In this document: positions 50,010 through 61,471 of the stretch, one piece after another | Layout: each line of letters opens with the position of its first letter | Position numbering within the stretch: the stretch's first letter is position 1 | Made by a program: the position numbers and the translations under genes | From: Siphonodentalium dalli | Lineage: Eukaryota; Mollusca; Scaphopoda; Gadilida; Siphonodentaliidae | Length of the DNA: 64,000 bases | Reading direction: 5' to 3' | Assembly (NCBI GenBank): GCA_032622095.1 | Contig: CP136061.1 | Span: 98,331,345-98,395,344 of the forward strand | Notes under the pieces: generated by a model | What the model was told of the DNA's origin: nothing | Seen by the model: the letters and a program-made list of their open reading frames with translations, nothing else | The model's database searches: none

Positions 50010-50132
50010 ACACAGAACACATATGCCCGGTCCAGGTCGCCCCTGTCGCACATCCACACTTCCCTCCATGACATATCATGTTCACACTACACCTTGAACC
50101 AGCAGCGCCGCACATATCTCCGACATCGAGAT
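50010..50132 (-). CDS. EGF/EB-like module exon E5
   Basis: The acceptor is TTTGTTTGTCCCAG and the donor is GTGT|GTAAGT. The exon is 123 nt, phase 1 at both ends. It encodes LDVGDMCGAAGSRCSVNMIC, then HGGKCGCATGATWTGHMCS. Spacing is C-x6-C-x5-C-x4-C-x-C-x10-C, close to E6, and it has the same length as E6, so the two are probably a recent exon duplication. They are separated by the shortest intron of the gene, about 390 bp. Confidence 0.82.
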
Positions 50133-50309
50133 CTGGGACAAACAAAGATCTTAATTAGTATTCAGAATTCATATCATGAATAATTACAATATGTGAAATA
50201 CATCAGATGAATTCTACAATCTTTAGGTTGTGATGGAATTGATTCGACATCAAGCATCGTTCTCATGTTCGTGATGTTAGTCGTTTTCAAAAATATTATT
50301 TAAAATCCC

Positions 50310-50515
50310 ATCCCACGAGAACATATAAGATCCCAAGAAAACATATAAGATCCCACGAGAACATCTAACATCTCACGAGCATATCTCACATCTCACGATA
50401 ACATCTAATATCCCACGTGAACATCTCACATCCCACGATAACATCTAACGTCCCACGAGAACATCTAATATCCCAGGATAACATCTAACATTTAACATCC
50501 CATCCCACGACGATG
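50310..50515. repeat. ~20 bp tandem repeat, about 10 degenerate copies
   Basis: Units of the form atcccacgagaacatctaac, with aggataac and cacgataac variants. Lies about 180 bp upstream (gene sense) of the E5 exon. Confidence 0.8.
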
Positions 50516-51326
50516 TGATACGTGTACTTTCGTGTGGACGTGTTGCATATGATCTACGGAATTAGTAGGTTATTGCAGTAAAATTGTAATGCGACATATC
50601 AACTAGCTAGACTTGCACACATCAGCCAATATCTATACTTTTACATACTTCATAACCATTGTGCGATAGTTATGTTGTCCCTCCAAATCATCGATTCTTT
50701 ATGAAAACGCTTATAATAAAATTTGCATCAAGCAATGATAAATTAATTATCGGCGTAATTATAAACAGCCCGAACCAGACCGAACCATCCCTGAAGTATA
50801 TAGGGTCATGATTTTAGCGTGTGTATGTCTCACGGCAACCCGTCCATGCATACATCATTGTGGGGGGGGGGGCACGACCGCACATAAGTACCGATATTAA
50901 CCCGTATAACTTTCCAGAATTGCAATATTCTGCCGGCAATGCAATGACACATGCTTGGTTCGGACAGCATGTGGCCTTCGTACCTCTAAGTACTCCACAC
51001 AAATATATAAGTGTGTGTGTAAGGGAAACTCCAATGACTATATTTTCGAAAAAACAAGGGCGAATCGCCCACACAAGCCTGACAACTTACCATCGAAATG
51101 CCGCCAGCGACAAATGTGTTTGCCGTGAATGAAGCAGACCGGAACAGACAGTACCATGACCATAAGAACACAGTTTATCTAGTTATCCATCTTCTACTTA
51201 GTGATGCTGTTTTTTGTTTTTTGTTTGCAGAGTTTTACATTTAACCACTACCACCCTGTGAGTGCTCTGGGTCAATTTAAAACTGAAATTACATGTATCG
51301 ATGGAAGTGCATACGTGTAACATGCA
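50516..51326. other. Intron sequence, no gene recognised
   Basis: Overlapping frames on both strands at 50814-51171 surround a ggggggggggg tract (about 50861) and have no domain support. Confidence 0.35.
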
Positions 51327-53978
51327 CTGTTAGAAAAAATACCGTCGCTGCCAACATTTGACCGCTAAACATACGGTCAGACCATAGCATGTTCCACGGT
51401 ATAAAACCGTTTAAGTAAAGGGCAGACCGTAACCAATAACTGTCAGACCGTTGTATTTTTTACGGTTCAGCACCGTTTAATTGATATCAAGACCGTATAT
51501 ATCCAATAAAGGTCAGACCAATGGTATTTTCCATGGGTCAACACCATTTTTTTGCTCTTAATTTGCTAATTTACCATAGGTATTAGCCAGGTTCCTATGG
51601 TGACAATATGATTTCCCGGTAGGCATTACGATTCATATGTTTTTGAATAGTCGAAACTAGTATTATTCGTAACTGAAAAATACATCTTAGTTCTTATGTT
51701 ACGATCATAGTTTTGATGAAATGTAAATCCTCAAAGCATAAAGTGATAGACAATACTTATGAAACTTTGCAGTTTGCAGAGGATCAAGCTTGATATCTGC
51801 CTTGTAGAATTTAATCCGGAAAAGGCTGCACACGCGTAATGTGTTCGCCTTTCACTAATTACTGTATAACTATGGCTGTAATTAAAAAACGATACTAGTA
51901 ATAGCTGATAAGCCAACCCATTACTATTCAATTATGAGTAATACTAATTTCGACCATTCTAAAACATGAATCGGCATGCCATTTTAAGCCATAAAAAGAA
52001 CAAAGCTAATTGTTTCACAGTTAAAACTCAAATTTATGTACATTTAAACGTAAAATCTCTTAATGGCATACTTTTTGGTAACATGCAAGGCGTGAAATTG
52101 TCCAGTCACTTGTAAACACAGTTTTTGTTTTAGCAGGTGAATCCGTACATCATGACAATACAGTACCTGCCTGAGGAAGTGGTATTTTTAGGCGCACCTT
52201 TATTGCGATATTGAGCGTGCTTAATTTAGATAAAGGCGTGATTACCCAAAAATCTGTCGCGCTTATTATTGCAATATTGAACGCAAAATATTGCGATACT
52301 AAGCGCGCTAAAAATTTCATACAGACCGATAGTGTTATATTTATATTAGACAAATACTGTGCATATAGTGTACATATAGTGTACATATAGCATTTACAAA
52401 TATAATTATATACTTATCTAAAACATTGTCTCTATTTATACAATAAACAGTATAGAAGAAGCAATAATTTGATTTAAATGTCACAATTTTGAGCGCAAGA
52501 TGTCGCAATATTAAGCGCAAAATATTGAGATATTAAGCGAAAAATATTGCAATAATATCACAAGCGACATGATTATAAGCGTTTCCACTTGCAATATTAT
52601 TGCGATATTGGGCGCGAAAATAGCCCGCTTAATATACCACTTCGTTTGACTGGTACTGTATATCAATAACAGCTAGTTGGGATTGGAACATTCAAGACAA
52701 CAGCAGATCCCATAATAACTGTGCGCGATGACTTGGCGACAATGTTCTCCTGTAGTCGCACATTTTCCATGAAACTTTAAAGCATGATGCATCAAACTAT
52801 ATATTGGTATCAGGACACTAACGTACATGTATATATAGTATCAATATCAGTGAGTCAGCCAAAGATAGTGTGATATGAACATCCAACCAATAGTGTACTC
52901 CCGGTCAATTGTCGTAATAACTTGACGATAACATGGCGAATGATGACAATGTCTCATATCCACACGTTTCATTGACAATTGATGAACACGGGATGAATTT
53001 ATCCGTGTAATTGTAAAGTTGGAATTTTAGATATGTCATCACCCGTCATTGCGCAGCGTCAGTTCATTGTTTACGGTGTTGTTGTTGGCACTGAAGCTCT
53101 TGTGAATTACACTGGTGCATAGAGTACATGTACATGTATATCCTCTCTTGTAAATATACATGCATGTGCTTTGAAACAATCAGATTCAGAAAACTGTCAA
53201 CTGCATGGATTGTCTAATAGTATTAAATAGCTGCTCGTTGAGTCGTTGTTGTTATTATTGTCACTGTTGGTTGACATCGAAGCTTGTGTTAATTGTACCT
53301 GTGTCCTCTTGTGTCAGTAAATGTGCCAGTGTTTTGATACTAAGTCACAACACTGCAATTTCAACATCAGCAATTCGTCGAATGAAGTCAGACCCAGGGT
53401 GTCGGATCACGCCATGATTGACATGAATCTCTACTCTCGAATTTAGTGGAAATTGTCAATGATTAAGCCGCTATTCGCTGAATTTCAACTTGTCCGGTTA
53501 TCAAAGGAACCGAAATCATACCGTCTTAACAGCTGTTCACAACTGAAAGGGTAACAGTTTCCCCCCATAAACAGTTTTATATCAACGACAAATCATAAAA
53601 TGGCGAAGAAATGAGCTTTGCTAAAGCGGGAACTTAACCCCGAAATGAGAATTACGTACCGCGCGTACTCATGATAATTCGTACGGCCCGCATAACACAG
53701 AATGAATGCCGCATTAATAATACATATTAAATATCAGCAGAGTAAGATTCAGTCATACTGCATGGAGTCATTGCCGTATATAATATGGTCGCCGATAAAT
53801 ATATACTATTGAATTTTGAAGGCATGACTATGAAATTTTGAATCACGAAAATATTTAATTTAGACAATTTTCACGAGCACATAAACTAACAGTATGGGAC
53901 CGTCAAACTGATAAAACGGTATGGGACCGTCGATTATGACGTCCCGAAACCGTCGAACCGACAGTAATTTCTAACAAT
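51327..53978. mobile_element. 2.6 kb non-autonomous DNA transposon, copy 2
   Basis: Starts cactgttagaaaaaatacc and ends gtaatttctaacaatg (right end with one change from copy 1). Same orientation and order as 41692-44290, with indels such as loss of the ttcaacggtctgagaccg segment near the left end. It ends about 13 nt from the E4 exon. No transposase was recognised. Confidence 0.85.
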
Positions 53979-53990
53979 GAGTATACGTAC

Positions 53991-54125
53991 CGCCAACGCA
54001 TTCAGTTCCATTCCAGTGTTCGTTGGTTTCACCACAGAGACACCTGCCTTCATATGAACACGTCAGTCCCGGGAAACACGAGTCGGTGGGTAGCCTAACA
54101 CACGTACCATTATACCGAGCCCTCT
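53991..54125 (-). CDS. EGF/EB-like module exon E4
   Basis: The acceptor is ATTTTCTCAG and the donor is GGCG|GTACGT. The exon is 135 nt, phase 1 at both ends. It encodes RARYNGTCVRLPTDSCF, then LTCSYEGRCLCGETNEHWNG and a last cysteine: six cysteines with C4-x-C5 spacing. NGT and NGTEC are possible N-glycosylation sequons. The last base G joins AT of the next exon to make Asp. The donor is only about 13 nt from the end of a 2.6 kb transposon filling the intron. Confidence 0.8.
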
Positions 54126-55080
54126 CTGAGAAAATAATGCATGGATTAAAGGCATAGTCCAGTTATTTTCAAGTAACATAATGTTTGCCAAATGTGATAA
54201 AAGTCACTACTAATTACTGGTCACTACATAATAATGTATTGATCAACTCCGCCGTTTTCTTGTGACAAAATGTTAAATACGCAGTCTCCAGTTCGTTCCT
54301 TCCACGGTGGTACAATTGCTTGGCCGACATTCATATTAACACACGTGTTGGTTTGCGTTTATTGCACACCGCCATTCTAGAATTTAATAATTGAAAACTA
54401 GACTTACAATCTTTATTCTGAAACAGACGGGGCTTGTTATGTCATGTATGATGCCATGTGCATTGCATAGTTCCAGTTTCACTGTCATATTATAAACGTC
54501 GATTGACGTCAATGTCGTAATATTCGTGTGAAATATGAATATGAAATGATCCAACACGACGGAGCGGTGTGTTTTTCAGAAATCCCTGTGTAAGGGGATT
54601 GTTATACATGAGCTGGGACAACTCGGCTAGCCTGGACACCTCAGTTTGCCGGGACAACTCGCTCGCGCTGTTATACATGAGTCGAGACAACTCGGTCAGC
54701 TGGAACAACTCGGTTTGACGTGCACATAAATAGCTGTCAATAACCGCGCGTGACGGTGTGGTGTGGATGGTTATTATACGTCACTCATATGACATGAAAA
54801 TTACATGACTGACATCATGGATGTCACAATGACTCGTGTAACGTTCCCGGTTTTCATCACGACTAGCCGGGATGACTCGCTGTTACATGAACCGAGTTGT
54901 CCCGGCTAACCGAGTTGTCCCGGCTAGGCGGGACGGGTTATCCCGGGTTGCCGAGTTGGCTCGGCCAATGTGGCAGCTCACCATTATTTTAGTGAGAAAT
55001 CGCAGAAGATCTAGGATGCCGGCAAACCGAGTTGCCCGGGCTCATCTAACAAGCCATTAATAATAAAAAAAAATACTAAC
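54126..55080. repeat. Intron with CGAGTTGTCCCGG repeats in both orientations
   Basis: gctgggacaactcggctag and gccgggacaactcg recur at 54610-54715, and their reverse complements cgagttgtcccggctaac recur at 54890-55040, forming a large imperfect foldback. No coding support for the frames inside. Confidence 0.65.
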
Positions 55081-55237
55081 TTAGTGAGCATTGGTAACCA
55101 TCGAAATAATGTGTATCATTGTGTAAACAAGTACAAACGCCAGCCTCCAAGGTGTCGGCTTCAATCATGCAGTGTCCTGTTTTACATAGGGTATGGCCGA
55201 AAAGCATTGGGTTGCATGTGTATCCGGCATCTTTCTC
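55081..55237 (-). CDS. EGF/EB-like module exon E3, apparent +1 frameshift
   Basis: The acceptor is TTTATTACAG and the donor is CTAA|GTTAGT. The exon is 157 nt, one more than a multiple of three, although both flanking junctions are phase 1. From the acceptor the phase-1 frame reads KKDAGYTCNPMLF; after a run of five T (plus 55200-55204) the module continues only in another frame, GHTLCKTGHCM and then GVCTCLHNDTHYFDGYQCS. With the phase-1 frame alone, a stop follows within about six codons. The cysteine pattern across the break is a normal 6-Cys module. This may be a base-call error in a homopolymer, a real frameshift allele, or an exon that is skipped: E2 joined to E4 stays in frame. I report the break and do not correct it. 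Confidence 0.65.
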
Positions 55238-55845
55238 TGTAATAAAAAGAAAATGTTGCTTTTATCTCACCTGTAAGTAATTTTTTCCTTCACATAATTA
55301 GAATATGTATACACTTGCGAGAGATAAATTTAATATGTGTACGAAATGAACAACATCTAGAATGATTAGCTATTCCTATCAAAAGTGTTATATTTGTCAT
55401 TTCGCATACTTCGTTGCTAGGAATAATTTATTCCAACACCAAAATGATTGACGCTTCAACATATTGTTCACATATACATGTGCATTACACGGAGTCACAG
55501 ACACAGCGGGGTAGAGTCAATAAATTCATCCTATAGATCACTATGCAGTGGACGCGTTAGTGTATAAAACAATTGTTTTCAAAACGCGTCGTTTATATAT
55601 TCTCTGTGTTCTCATTTTCTTGCTATTCGTACCATTACGTTTAGTAAGCAATCCATTCCGTTGAAAATATAGGTCGATATAAGTATATATATACCGAGTA
55701 TAACACATTTCGGAACACCGTTTTAGAACAAGATCGGCATACTTCTCGGCGACGTGCAAGCTCTGGTGTTGGCTATATATATAAGATTACCAGGTTATGC
55801 AAGGAGGGCCAGTAGACCATGTGGGGTATGTCCTTCGTGTCAGAA
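55238..55845. other. Intron sequence, no feature recognised
   Basis: No exon with splice support and no clear repeat before the telomere-like tract. Confidence 0.4.
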
Positions 55846-55925
55846 TACCCTAACCCTAAGCCTAGCCACAACCTTAGCCATAACCATAACCATAACCCTA
55901 ACCCCAACCATGACCCTAACCCTAA
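55846..55925. repeat. Degenerate interstitial telomere-like repeat
   Basis: accctaaccctaagcctagc, then several cataaccataaccctaacc variants. Same CCCTAA strand orientation as 6690-6815. Confidence 0.7.
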
Positions 55926-56009
55926 TACATATGGATAATTGAGGGGCTGTGTGGTTTCATGCATATATATGGCAAGAAACGTGGCCAATAGAAAATAGAT
56001 CAGCATTTT

Positions 56010-57060
56010 TGTCCCAGTGATAAGTCCTGGGACAAGCCGAGACAGGCGAGACAGAACACAATAAAGTATATAGTCTGTCTCGCTCCTGTCCCAGTAGAAT
56101 AAGTTTGGTCCCTGTTCTCTGGGTAAAACTACTCGATGTTTTTTTCTGTCTCGCTCCTGTCCCAGTAGAATCAGTTTGGTCCCTGTTCTCTGAGTAAAAC
56201 TACTCAATGTTTTTTTCTTCTGTCGACATGTCCTGTCTCAATAAAAAGTTCTGGGACAGACCGAGACAGAATAATTTTGAAGCGGCTGTTATTTGGGAAC
56301 CATGGGACAAACTGATTATACTGGTACAGACCGAGGCCAACCTATTTCTAATCTGTTCATATTACAAATATTATTTATATATGATGTTCCTGTCCCAATA
56401 GAAAGGTCTGGTACAGACCGAGACAGACTCATTGTGATGCGGTTCTTATTTTGGATCCATGGGCCAAACTGATATGACTGGTACAGACCGAGACAAACCA
56501 ATCTCTAATCTTTTCATATTAAAAATTTGATTTATCTTTGATGTTTCCTGTCCCAGTAGAAAGTTCTGGGACAGACCGAGACAGATTTTTTTTGAAGCGG
56601 TTCTTATTTGGGAACAATGGGACAAACTGATATGACTGGTACAAACGGAGACAAACAATTTCTAATCTTTTCATATTAAAAATATTATTTATCTATGATG
56701 TAACCTGTCCCAATAGAAAGGTCTGGGACAGACCGAGACAGAATAATTTTGAAGCGGTTCTTATTTGTAAACCATGGGACAAACTGATTTGACTGGTACA
56801 TACCGAGACATACCAATTCCTAAACTTTTCATATTAAAAATATTATTTATCTATGATGTGTCCTGTCCAACTAGAAAGGTCTGGGACAGACCGAGACAGA
56901 ATTATTTTCAATCGGTTCTTATTTGGGAACCATGGGACAAACTACAGACCGAGACAAACCAATTTCCAAGCTTTTCATTTTTTAAATGTGATTTATACAT
57001 GATGTTTCCTGTCCCAATAGAAAGGTTTGGGAGTCTGGGACAGACCGAGACATAATAATT
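56010..57060. repeat. Tandem array, ~155 bp unit, about 7 copies
   Basis: Units contain ctgtcccaatagaaaggtct, gggacagaccgagacagaat and gaagcggttcttatttggga, with shorter units at the left. It ends 45 nt from the E2 donor. Frames here are readings of the array. Confidence 0.85.
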
Positions 57061-57104
57061 TTTAAGAATTTTAAAGAAATGTTTAAGTACATGCCGAAAC
57101 TTAC

Positions 57105-57263
57105 TGTCGCGACATCGCTTGGCTGAAGAATCCCAATAGTCCAAGAAGTCGTACATTCCACATTTGCATGTGTCGGTGTAAAAACTACACTGAAGGCCTT
57201 CACCGTTGCCTTCCCCACATGTGTTGTCGTCTTGCAAGCCGCACTCAGATCCATATGTGCCAC
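57105..57263 (-). CDS. EGF/EB-like module exon E2
   Basis: The acceptor is TTATTCTAG and the donor is GACA|GTAAGT. The exon is 159 nt, phase 1 at both ends. It encodes a 6-cysteine module (SECGLQDDNTCGEGN near the start, DTCKCGMYDFLDYWDSSAK toward the end) with C4-x-C5 spacing and the aromatic-rich stretch before C6 shared with its sister modules. It is an EGF/EB-type extracellular module, probably a spacer or ligand-contact unit. Tandem arrays begin about 17 nt beyond its acceptor and 45 nt beyond its donor. Confidence 0.8.
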
Positions 57264-57280
57264 CTAGAATAATTAACCAT

Positions 57281-59195
57281 GTCCACACTAAAGCATAATT
57301 GATGAGTTGTTATCCCATAGGACATGTTCAAATAATAAGTTTAACCGTTTCTGTACTAAAGCATCATTGATTGGTAGTTATCCCATAGGAAATGTTCAGA
57401 TAATACGTTTAACCCTTTCTTTACTAAAGCATCATTGATGAGTAGCTATCCCATAGGAAATGTTCAAATAATAAGTTTAACCCTTTCTACACTAAAGCAT
57501 CAATGCTGAGTATTTATCCCATAGGAATTATTCAGATAATATGTTTAACCCTTTTATACTAAAGCATCATTGATGAGTAGTTATCCCATAGGAAATGTTC
57601 AAATAATAAGTTTAACCCTTTCTATACTAAAGCATCAATACTGAGTAGTTATCCCATAGGAATTTTTCAGATAATAAGTTTAACCCTTTCTGTACTAACG
57701 CATCATTGATGAGTAGTTATCCCATAGGAAATGTTCAGATAATAAGTTAACCCGTTCTATACTAAAGCATCACTGGTGAGTAGTTATCCCATAGGACATG
57801 TTCAGATAGTAAGTTTAACCCTTTCTATACAAAAGCATCAATGATGAGTAGTTATCCCATAGGAAATGTTCAAATAATACGTTTAACCCTTTCTGTACTA
57901 ACGCATCATTGATGAGTAGTTATCCCATAGGAAATGTTCAGATAATAAGTTAACCCGTTCTATACTAAAGCGTCACTGATGAGTAGTTATCCCAAAGGAA
58001 ATGTTCAGATAGTAAGTTTAACCCTTTCTATACTAAAGCATCATTGATGAGTAGTTATCCCATAGGAATGTTCAGATAGTAAGTTTAAACCTTTCTGTAA
58101 CAAAGCATCATTGACGAGTAGTTATCCCATAAGAAATGTTCAGACAATAAGTTTAAACCTTTCTGTATTAAAGCATCATTGATGAGTGGTTATACCATAG
58201 GAAATGTTCAGATAGTAAGTGTAACCCCTCCTATACTAAAGCATCATTGATGAGAAGTTATCCCATATGAAATGTTCAGATAATAAGTTTAACCCTTTCT
58301 ATACTAAAGCATCAATGCTGAGTAGTTATCCCATATGAACTGTTCAGATAGTAAGTTTAACCCTTTCTATACTAATTCATCATTGACGAGTATTTATCCC
58401 ATATGAACTGTTCAGATAAGTTTAACCCTTTCTATACTAAAGCATCATTGATGAGTAGTTATCCCATAGGAACTGTTCATATAGTAAGTTTAACCCTTTC
58501 TATACCAAAGCATCATTGATAAGTAGTTATCCCATAGGAAATGTTCACATAGTAAGTTTAACCCTTTCTACACTAAAGCATGATTAATGAAGTTATTCCA
58601 TTTGAAATGTTCAGATAGTAAGTTTAACCCTTTCTATACTAAAGCATCAATGCTGAGTAGTTATCCCATAGGAAATGTTCAGATAATAAGTTTAACCCTT
58701 TCTATACTAAAGCATCATTGACGAGTATTTATCCCATAGGAAATGTTCAGATAAGTTTAATCCTTTCTATACTAAAGCATCATTGACGAGTATTTATCCC
58801 ATAGGAAATGTTTAGATAAGTTTAACCATTTCTATACTAAAGCATCATTGATGAGTAGTTATCCCATAGGAACTGTTCAGATAGTAAGTTTAACCCTCTC
58901 TGTACTAAAGCATCATTGACGAGTATTTATCCCATAGGAAATGTTTATATAAGTTTAACCATTTCTATACTAAAGCATCATTGATGAGTAGTTATCCCAT
59001 AGGAACTGTTCAGATAGTAAGTTTAACCCTCTCTGTACTAAAGCATAATTGATGAGTAGTAATCCCATAGGAAATGTTCAGATAGTAAGTTTAACCCTTT
59101 GTATACTAAAGCATCATTGATGAGTAGTAATCCCATATGAAATGTTCAGATAATAAGTTTAACCCTGTTTATACTAAAGCATCAATGCTGAGTTC
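57281..59195. repeat. ~68 bp minisatellite, about 27 copies
   Basis: Unit gtttaaccctttctatacta, then aagcatcattgatgagtagt, then tatcccataggaaatgttca. Higher-order variants exist: shortened units at 58410 and 58745-58930. The array starts about 17 nt from the E2 acceptor. Confidence 0.9.
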
Positions 59196-59660
59196 GACTC
59201 GGTTGAACATAAACTCCAAGCCGACAATGTCACACTATGTTACCGTTGTTGTCTTGCAATAGTCATATAAAACTGTAATAGTTATAGCGAGCTACATGTA
59301 TTATGTTATAAACTGGAGTTGTCACACCTGCTAACTGAGATGATACCTCATATTATTCAACCAAACTGTCTTTGATCGATCTGGATCTTAAACTACCTGT
59401 GCAACTGTCTGGAAAATCACATGTTTAACTATCCACTGTAAGTGCATGTATACTACACATATGGAGCCACAGACTCGGAATGAGTGTTCATTGTTTCAAA
59501 TATGCTTGCTTCAATGAGCGTGAACAAATTCTCATTTCTTATCGAAATGGACATGTATCGATTGGAATAGCACATCGAGATGTCCCTCAACTCAGATCAA
59601 GCTTGACAATATGTCCCGATTGACGCCCAGGTTCGGGTTCATTGACCACATTGTGATGGT
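59196..59660. other. Intron sequence; diverged duplication with 60230-60475
   Basis: cacatcgagatgtccctcaa at about 59572 and cacattgagatgtccctcaa at about 60424 share flanking aactcagatcaagtttg-type text. No exon was seen. Confidence 0.5.
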
Positions 59661-59664
59661 TACA

Positions 59665-59950
59665 GTTATGCCCTGTGCCAACGCATTCTCTTATATATGC
59701 GAGTCGACCATAGGTCGCCTCACATATATATATAAGAGAATGCATTGGCCTAAAAAAAATTTCCATTTTTTCTTACATTCTTTAACAATTTTATAATGTT
59801 TTCTTACATTTTTAAACATTTTTTATAATATTTTTCTACATTCTTTGACAATTTTATCATTTTTAATATGTGTTAAGCCAATGCATTCTCTTATGTATGC
59901 GAGGCGACCTATGGTCGACTCGCATATATAAGAGAATGCATTGGCACATG
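59665..59950. mobile_element. MITE bounded by two 70 bp hairpins
   Basis: Hairpins at 59672-59751 and 59877-59946 in mirror orientation with flanks ccctgtgcc and ggcacatgg, and an acattctttaacaatttta core. Same family as 13085-13465. Confidence 0.78.
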
Positions 59951-61471
59951 GCCGTTCTGTTGGGTAAAGGGTTAATGCCAATTAAGATATGAAATGGCTA
60001 TGTTACTATTGGAATGGCGCCAACTTCGTCTAGCCCAGAATGCGACTTTATCCACGATCTAACCACCTCAGCTAGGGAACACCGTTAAGAAGGAAGCCAT
60101 TTCACCTGAGAATTGGGAAGGGTGTCAGTCTGAACAATCATGGGTTCGAATATTGACACAATTGTGTTTGAATAACACAACCCAAATCTAATATATATTG
60201 CGATATCGACTCACAATTGAGGCACGGACTCCAGTATGAGTGGTCACTTCAGTGAGCGTGAACATATGCTCATTTATATTCTATTCAATGCACTTCCTCC
60301 GAAATTGTATATGTGACCATACGATTACCAGTACTGGCATATATATAGTGGTCACTTCCTTGGGTGTGGACTTAAATATGTTCATTTCTTATGGAAATGG
60401 CGGCCATGTATCGATCGAAATGGCACATTGAGATGTCCCTCAACTCAGATCAAGTTTGGTTCCGATTTTCGCCCATATCAGGCTTTGAATAGAATCAATA
60501 GCCTGATCCAGTAACAAGTACGTGTAACTTGCAACGTGTGTTAACAATAGCCCGGTTGAGAGCTCTAAGTTCCAGTTCAAACGGCTAATACCAAGCTGTA
60601 AATTTGGCTAAAACGTTAAACGCTAATTTCGTGGTTCCAATTAATAGTCGGTGACTTACAGTTCGCGATGGATAGATAGTTGCATTTTGAACGTGGATGC
60701 CGGTTTATCTAGACGTAAAGCAACGTACGTGTCATTGAGATACGTACGTATTATTTACATATTTAGGAATACTTTTCAGAAGAAATGGATCTCTCATTGA
60801 CATGAAGCGCTATGTTACAAACAAAGGACTAAGTGTTATGTATGAAGTATTTAAAATCGGTTGTAAAGACAAGCTTTCTATACAAGCACATTTTTGTAAC
60901 TACTTGACACCATGGTCATCCCCGTCTTTATATACGGCTGCGAGACTTTGTGTACGGGCAACAACTCAATAGTAAAGGCGCATATGTTCACCTTAAAATA
61001 TTGTAAGATCATATATATGGTGGACGTGAGATCATAAACACCAAGCTATATGTGACGTTTGGAGATTGGAGAACTGTGTAAATTTCCTCTCCAAATGAGC
61101 ATAGAATACTGAACTTCTGGATCAAACTATTAATTCCTTCTGCAAATAGACTAACCTCTCAAATGTATAAACTGCATGTTATCAGCTTGCATAATACTGA
61201 ACTTACAGTATATAAACTATAGTGTGGATAATGTCTATTCAAAATAACATGCTTGAGAAATGTGGAATGTCATGTGTAGACGTATACGGTCATGTAAGCG
61301 TCACGTAGTACATTGTATAAGATACAATCATTAAGGCTGTAACAACCCGCGTGTAATTTAAGCATTGATCGACCTCATCAATGGAGGCGTCAACTTTAAG
61401 GGGTATGTCTATAAACGTGTATATTTGGCGCCGTAAAATCAAGCGACTACCGCGAGATATTCATTACTTAC
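59951..61471. other. Intron sequence, no gene recognised
   Basis: No further EGF module with splice sites was found between E1 and E2. The frame 60240-60431 is unsupported. Confidence 0.4.
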
